This document shows positions 60,152 through 64,000 of a DNA stretch of 64,000 bases, one piece after another. Every line of letters begins with the position of its first letter. Positions within the stretch are counted from its first letter, which is position 1. The notes beneath the pieces are model-generated. The model was not told the origin of the DNA, made no database searches, and was given only the letters and a program-made list of their open reading frames with translations. The stretch spans positions 1-64,000 of the forward strand of contig DATCKA010000070.1 of the NCBI GenBank assembly GCA_036562495.1, read 5' to 3'. This DNA is from Geochorda sp036562495. Lineage in GTDB: Bacteria > Bacillota > Limnochordia > Limnochordales > Geochordaceae. The position numbers were made by a program, and so were the translations under genes.

Positions 60152-62593
60152 ATGTTTGGGCGATTCACCGAACGTGCCCAGCGGGTCGTGGTGCTGTCGC
60201 AGGAAGAGGCCCGGCGTCTCGGTCACAACGTGGTCGGCACCGAGCACATCCTGCTGGGCCTCATCGCCGAGGGTGAGGGCGTGGCCGCTCGGGCGCTCCA
60301 GAGCATGGGCATCAGCCTGGAGCGGGTCCGGGCGGAGGTAGAAAAGGTGATCGGCCGCGGCGAGGGCACCACCACGGGGCAGATCGGCTTCACGCCGCGG
60401 GCCAAGCGAGTGCTGGAGTTGGCCTTCGACGAAGCGCGCCAGCTGGGCCACACCTACATCGGCACCGAGCACATCCTCCTCGGCCTCATCCGCGAGGGGG
60501 AGGGCGTGGCCGCCCAGGTGCTGCGCAACATGGGGGCGGACCTCGACAAGGTGCGCCGCACCGTGGTGGAGCTGCTGGGTGGCTCCGCACCTCCGCAAGC
60601 CAAGATGGCCCGCAGCCGCAAGACGCCGACGCTGGACCAGTACGGGCGTGACCTGACCGAACTTGCCCGGGAGGGCAAGCTGGACCCGGTCATCGGACGG
60701 GAGAAGGAGATCCAGCGCGTCATCCAGGTGCTCTCCCGCCGCACCAAGAACAACCCCGTCCTCATCGGCGAGCCGGGTGTCGGCAAGACGGCCGTCGTCG
60801 AGGGGCTCGCCCAGAAGATCGTGGCCGGGGACGTGCCGGAGACGCTGCTCAACAAGCGGGTCGTCACGCTGGATCTGGCGGCCGTGGTGGCGGGCTCCAA
60901 GTTCCGCGGCGAGTTCGAGGAGCGCCTCAAGAAGGTGATGGACGAGATCCGCAACTCCGGCGACATCATCCTCTTCATCGACGAGATGCATACCATCGTG
61001 GGCGCCGGCGCCGCCGAGGGAGCCATCGACGCATCCAACATCCTCAAGCCGGCGCTGGCTCGCGGCGAGCTGCAGTGCATCGGCGCCACCACCATCGACG
61101 AGTACCGCAAGCACATCGAGAAGGACGCGGCCTTGGAGCGGCGCTTCCAGCCCATCATGGTGGACGAACCCACGGTGGAGGAGACCATCGCCATCCTGCA
61201 GGGGTTGCGGGATCGCTACGAGGCCCATCACCGGGTGAAGATCACGGACGAGGCGCTGGTGGCCGCCGCCCGGCTGTCGGATCGGTACGTCACCGATCGC
61301 TTCTTGCCCGACAAGGCTATCGACCTCATCGACGAGGCCGGCTCCCGGGTGCGGCTGCAGGCGCTCATCGCGCCTCCTGAGTTGAAGCAGCTCGAGGAGG
61401 CCATCCAGGAGATCCAGACGGAGAAGGAGGCGGCCATCAAGAACGAGGAGTTCGAGAAGGCCGCGGCGCTGCGCGACAAGGAGCAGCAGATGCGGGAGGA
61501 GCTGGAGCGCAAGCGCCAGGAGTGGAAGAACTCCCGCAGCCGCACGGAGGGCGTCGTCTCGGCGGAGGACATCGCCCAGGTGGTCTCGGCCTGGACCGGC
61601 ATCCCGGTCTCCAAGCTGCAGCAGGAGGAGACGGAGCGGCTGCTGCACCTGGAGGAGGTGCTCCATCAACGGGTCGTCGGTCAGGACGAGGCCATCGACG
61701 CGGTCGCCCGGGCCATCCGGCGAGCCCGGGCCGGGCTCAAGGACCCGCGGCGGCCCATCGGCTCCTTCATCTTCCTGGGCCCCACAGGCGTCGGCAAGAC
61801 GGAGCTGGCCAAGGCCCTGGCCGAGGCGATGTTCGGCGACGAGGACGCCATGATCCGCATCGACATGTCGGAGTACATGGAGCGCCACACCGTCTCCCGC
61901 CTGGTGGGCGCGCCTCCGGGCTACGTGGGCTACGAGGAGGGGGGCCAGCTCACCGAGCGGGTGCGCCGCCGGCCTTACTCCGTCATCCTGTTGGACGAGA
62001 TCGAGAAGGCCCACCCCGAGGTCTTCAACATCCTGCTGCAGGTGCTGGAGGACGGCCGGTTGACCGACGCCAAGGGGCGCACCGTCGACTTCCGCAACAC
62101 GGTGCTCATCATGACCTCCAACGTGGGGGCGCAGGAGATCCACCGCCAGGCGCGCCTCGGCTTCCGGGCCACTCAGGACGAGCGCGACGCCTACGAGAGC
62201 ATGAAGAAGAAGGTGCTCGAGGAGCTGCGGCGCACCTTCCGGCCCGAGTTCCTCAACCGCATCGACGAGGTCATCGTCTTCCACGCCCTCAACAAGGAGC
62301 ACATCCGGCAGATCATCGACATCCTGCTCAAGCGGGTGGTCAAGGACCTGGAGGAGCGGGGCATCAAGGTGGAGTTCACCGAGGCGGCCAAGGAGGTGCT
62401 GGCCGACGAGGGCTTCGACCCCGACTACGGGGCCAGGCCGTTGCGTCGGGCCATCCAGCGCCTGGTGGAAAACCCCCTCTCCGACGAGATGCTCAAGGGG
62501 CGCTTCCGGGAGGGCGACACCATCGTGGTGGACGCCGTCGACGGCACGATCACGTTCAGCAAGAAGGAGGAACTCGCGCGAGCTCACCGCTGA
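60152..62593 (+). CDS. clpC: Clp protease ATP-binding subunit ClpC
   Basis: The 813-residue AAA+ unfoldase has the N-terminal Clp repeats (RAQRVVVLSQEEARRLGHNVVGTEHILLG and its second copy at about residue 80), two Walker A sites (GEPGVGKTAVVEG near 205, GPTGVGKTELAKAL near 545), the UVR-containing middle domain around residue 430, and the ClpP-docking loop region near 675. Normal length, intact. Confidence 0.97.
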   Translation: MFGRFTERAQRVVVLSQEEARRLGHNVVGTEHILLGLIAEGEGVAARALQSMGISLERVRAEVEKVIGRGEGTTTGQIGFTPRAKRVLELAFDEARQLGHTYIGTEHILLGLIREGEGVAAQVLRNMGADLDKVRRTVVELLGGSAPPQAKMARSRKTPTLDQYGRDLTELAREGKLDPVIGREKEIQRVIQVLSRRTKNNPVLIGEPGVGKTAVVEGLAQKIVAGDVPETLLNKRVVTLDLAAVVAGSKFRGEFEERLKKVMDEIRNSGDIILFIDEMHTIVGAGAAEGAIDASNILKPALARGELQCIGATTIDEYRKHIEKDAALERRFQPIMVDEPTVEETIAILQGLRDRYEAHHRVKITDEALVAAARLSDRYVTDRFLPDKAIDLIDEAGSRVRLQALIAPPELKQLEEAIQEIQTEKEAAIKNEEFEKAAALRDKEQQMREELERKRQEWKNSRSRTEGVVSAEDIAQVVSAWTGIPVSKLQQEETERLLHLEEVLHQRVVGQDEAIDAVARAIRRARAGLKDPRRPIGSFIFLGPTGVGKTELAKALAEAMFGDEDAMIRIDMSEYMERHTVSRLVGAPPGYVGYEEGGQLTERVRRRPYSVILLDEIEKAHPEVFNILLQVLEDGRLTDAKGRTVDFRNTVLIMTSNVGAQEIHRQARLGFRATQDERDAYESMKKKVLEELRRTFRPEFLNRIDEVIVFHALNKEHIRQIIDILLKRVVKDLEERGIKVEFTEAAKEVLADEGFDPDYGARPLRRAIQRLVENPLSDEMLKGRFREGDTIVVDAVDGTITFSKKEELARAHR

Positions 62594-62696
62594 TAGGGGG
62601 CAGGCTACGGAGGGTCGAGTGAGTGGTCGCGCGGCCGAGGGCATCGGCCGCCCGACCTTCTCAGGGAGACGGCGCCGACGAAAGGAGGCGAGGCCC

Positions 62697-63755
62697 TTGC
62701 GGGCCGATCCAAGGACGCCCAAGGTGGGAGTCGTGGGGAGCGGGCTGGTCGGGTCGACCGTGGCCTACACCTTGCTGGTGAGAGGCGTGCACTGCGAGAT
62801 CGTGCTGGTCGACATCAACCGGGCCAAGGCCGAGGGCGACGCGATGGACCTCAACCACGGCATCCCCCTGGCCGCCCCCTTGAGCATCCGAGCGGGCGAC
62901 TACGCCGACCTCGCCGAGGCCGACGTGGTCATCGTCGCGGCCGGCGTCGCCCAGAAGCCGGGGGAGACGCGGCTGGAGCTCCTCCAGCGCAATGCCGCCA
63001 TCGTGGCCGACGTGGCGAGGCAGGTGGTGCGCCACGCTCCCGGGTGCATCCTCCTGGTCGTGACCAATCCCGTCGACGTCCTGAGCTACGTCGCCTACAA
63101 GTGCTCCGGGTTGCCCGCCGCGCGGGTCATCGGATCGGGGACGCTGCTCGACACGGCGCGTCTGCGCTTCCTGTTGGGGGAGCACTTCGGGGTGGACCCG
63201 CGAAGCGTGCACGCCTACGTCATCGGGGAGCACGGCGACTCGGAGCTGGTGGCGTGGAGCCTGGCCCACATCGCCGGGGTGCGGTTGCCGGAGCTGGGAC
63301 CCACGTGGGAGCAGGCTGTGCACGACGGGGCCCTCCAGCGGATCTTCGAACAGGTGCGGGGCGCCGCCTACGAGATCATCCGGCGCAAGGGAGCCACGTA
63401 CTACGCCGTCGCGCTGGCGGTGGCGCGGCTGGTGGAGACCATCCTGCAGGACCAGCGCTCGGTCTTGACGGTCTCGACGTACGTCGAGGACTGGCAAGGC
63501 ATCCGCGACATCTACCTGGGCATGCCGTGCGTGGTGGGGTGGTCGGGTGTCGAGCGCATGGTGGAGCTTCCACTGGCGCCCGATGAGCTGCAGGCGCTGC
63601 GTCGCTCCGCCGACCTGCTGCGGCGAGCGGCGGACGAGGTGGAGCCGATCATCGCCGCCCATCGGCCCGGCGCGGCCGGCGGCGACGGCTCGCTGCCCTC
63701 GAGCTCAGGGGTCGGCGCCGTCAGCGCCGCCGGCGAGCGCAGGGCAACCCAGTAG
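62697..63755 (+). CDS. ldh: L-lactate dehydrogenase
   Basis: The 352-residue protein has the NAD motif VGVVGSGLVGSTVAYTL, substrate-binding arginine in KPGETRLELLQRNAAI, VTNPVDVLSYVAYK, catalytic His in GEHGDSELVAWS, and the late HGALQRIFEQVRGAAYEIIRRKGATYYAVALAV. TTG 62697 has AAAGGAGG upstream; an upstream frame opens without support. The C-terminal 35 residues past VEPIIAAH are Gly/Ser-rich and overlap the convergent MFS gene. Confidence 0.93.
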   Translation: MRADPRTPKVGVVGSGLVGSTVAYTLLVRGVHCEIVLVDINRAKAEGDAMDLNHGIPLAAPLSIRAGDYADLAEADVVIVAAGVAQKPGETRLELLQRNAAIVADVARQVVRHAPGCILLVVTNPVDVLSYVAYKCSGLPAARVIGSGTLLDTARLRFLLGEHFGVDPRSVHAYVIGEHGDSELVAWSLAHIAGVRLPELGPTWEQAVHDGALQRIFEQVRGAAYEIIRRKGATYYAVALAVARLVETILQDQRSVLTVSTYVEDWQGIRDIYLGMPCVVGWSGVERMVELPLAPDELQALRRSADLLRRAADEVEPIIAAHRPGAAGGDGSLPSSSGVGAVSAAGERRATQ

Positions 63756-64000
63756 GCGGCGCCGATCACCAGCGCTCCCGCCCAGAAGGGAGCCGCCAGG
63801 CCGGCGACCTCGCCCAGGGCCCCTCCCAGCAGGGGCCCTGCCACGGCCCCTGCTCCGTTGACGGACTGCAGCACCCCGAAGGAGCGGCCCCGGTGCTCCG
63901 GAGGGGTGCGACGGGCCAGCAACACCCCTGTGGCCACCGCGACCGCGCTCGCGCCGAGCCCAAAGGCGAGCCGTGCCCCAGCCAGGAAGAGGGGATGGGC
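63512..64000 (-). CDS. MFS transporter, 3' part (5' truncated by window)
   Basis: The reverse-strand frame is open past base 64000. It shows LARLAFGLGASAVAVATGVLLA-like helix, then RTPPEHRGRSFGVLQSVNGAGAVAGPLLGG, a typical MFS motif, and one more hydrophobic segment ending near LRSPAAL. The following 75 residues are Ser/Arg-rich and run antisense into ldh to 63512, probably beyond a natural tail; a lost stop or long tail is possible. Substrate unknown. Confidence 0.75.
   Translation of the reverse strand, partial: AHPLFLAGARLAFGLGASAVAVATGVLLARRTPPEHRGRSFGVLQSVNGAGAVAGPLLGGALGEVAGLAAPFWAGALVIGAAYWVALRSPAALTAPTPELEGSEPSPPAAPGRWAAMIGSTSSAARRSRSAERRSACSSSGASGSSTMRSTPDHPTTHGMPR

Noticed and set aside
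59885..62722. 945-codon open frame antisense to clpC
   Set aside because: It is the mirror of the clear ClpC gene. Very high GC at third positions removes stop codons on the opposite strand, so long antisense frames occur by chance here.

Overview
This 64-kb window comes from a very GC-rich, spore-forming member of the Bacillota. The gene order around dnaX-ybaB-recR-yaaL-yaaO-tmk-darA-yaaR-holB-ricT-rsmI-abrB-tatD-metG matches the replication-origin-proximal region of Bacillus. The window also carries ctsR-mcsA-mcsB-clpC and spmA-spmB. Such base composition with this gene set fits the Limnochordia, or possibly Symbiobacterium/Thermaerobacter-like lineages. This assignment is inference from gene content, not from a marker tree. 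I saw no tRNA, rRNA, CRISPR array, insertion sequence or prophage; the window looks like ordinary chromosome.

Region 1 (1-17,100) is the DNA replication and translation block: the dnaX 3' end, ybaB, recR and yaaL. A reverse-strand island follows (MFS transporter, TetR regulator with a palindromic operator, and a degenerate UbiA-like membrane protein). Then come a YaaO-type decarboxylase, an R3H/AAA ATPase, tmk, darA, yaaR, holB, ricT and rsmI, with reverse-strand abrB and a DUF441 protein, forward MIP18-like and ppa genes, and reverse tatD-metG. metG is preceded by a clear T-box leader. Its promoter appears to share its -10 element, on the opposite strand, with the promoter of the forward aldolase-nadE operon.

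Region 2 (17,100-31,900) is housekeeping: class II aldolase, NAD synthetase, DUF1015, peptidase T, DUF559 and YczE/YitT proteins, macrodomain protein, M32 carboxypeptidase with an upstream XRE/IrrE-type regulator, SIMPL protein, endonuclease III, a GltD-like oxidoreductase and a DoxD-like membrane protein.

Region 3 (31,980-37,680) holds a Fur/PerR-type regulator with a strong promoter, a primary-type sigma-70 factor, and sdhCDAB. The sdhC start codon lies inside a 14-bp inverted repeat that could form a structured leader. A DUF62 SAM hydrolase follows.

Region 4 (37,690-46,520) is a carbohydrate locus: manC, phosphomannomutase, GT4 glycosyltransferase, a predicted (alpha/alpha)6 glycosidase-like protein, a second GT4 enzyme, and a large AlkP-like/polytopic membrane protein. 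It probably makes or remodels a mannose-containing glycoconjugate of unknown structure and is the best candidate here for an undescribed system.

Region 5 (46,520-64,000) holds glutaredoxin, groES without an adjacent groEL, trxB, ispH, a double-GNAT protein, the threonine degradation pair tdh-kbl, a GabT-type aminotransferase, an HELGH metalloprotein, spmA-spmB, an ABC exporter with a hairpin leader, the ctsR-mcsA-mcsB-clpC stress operon with its CtsR box, an L-lactate dehydrogenase, and the 3' part of an MFS transporter that runs off the end.
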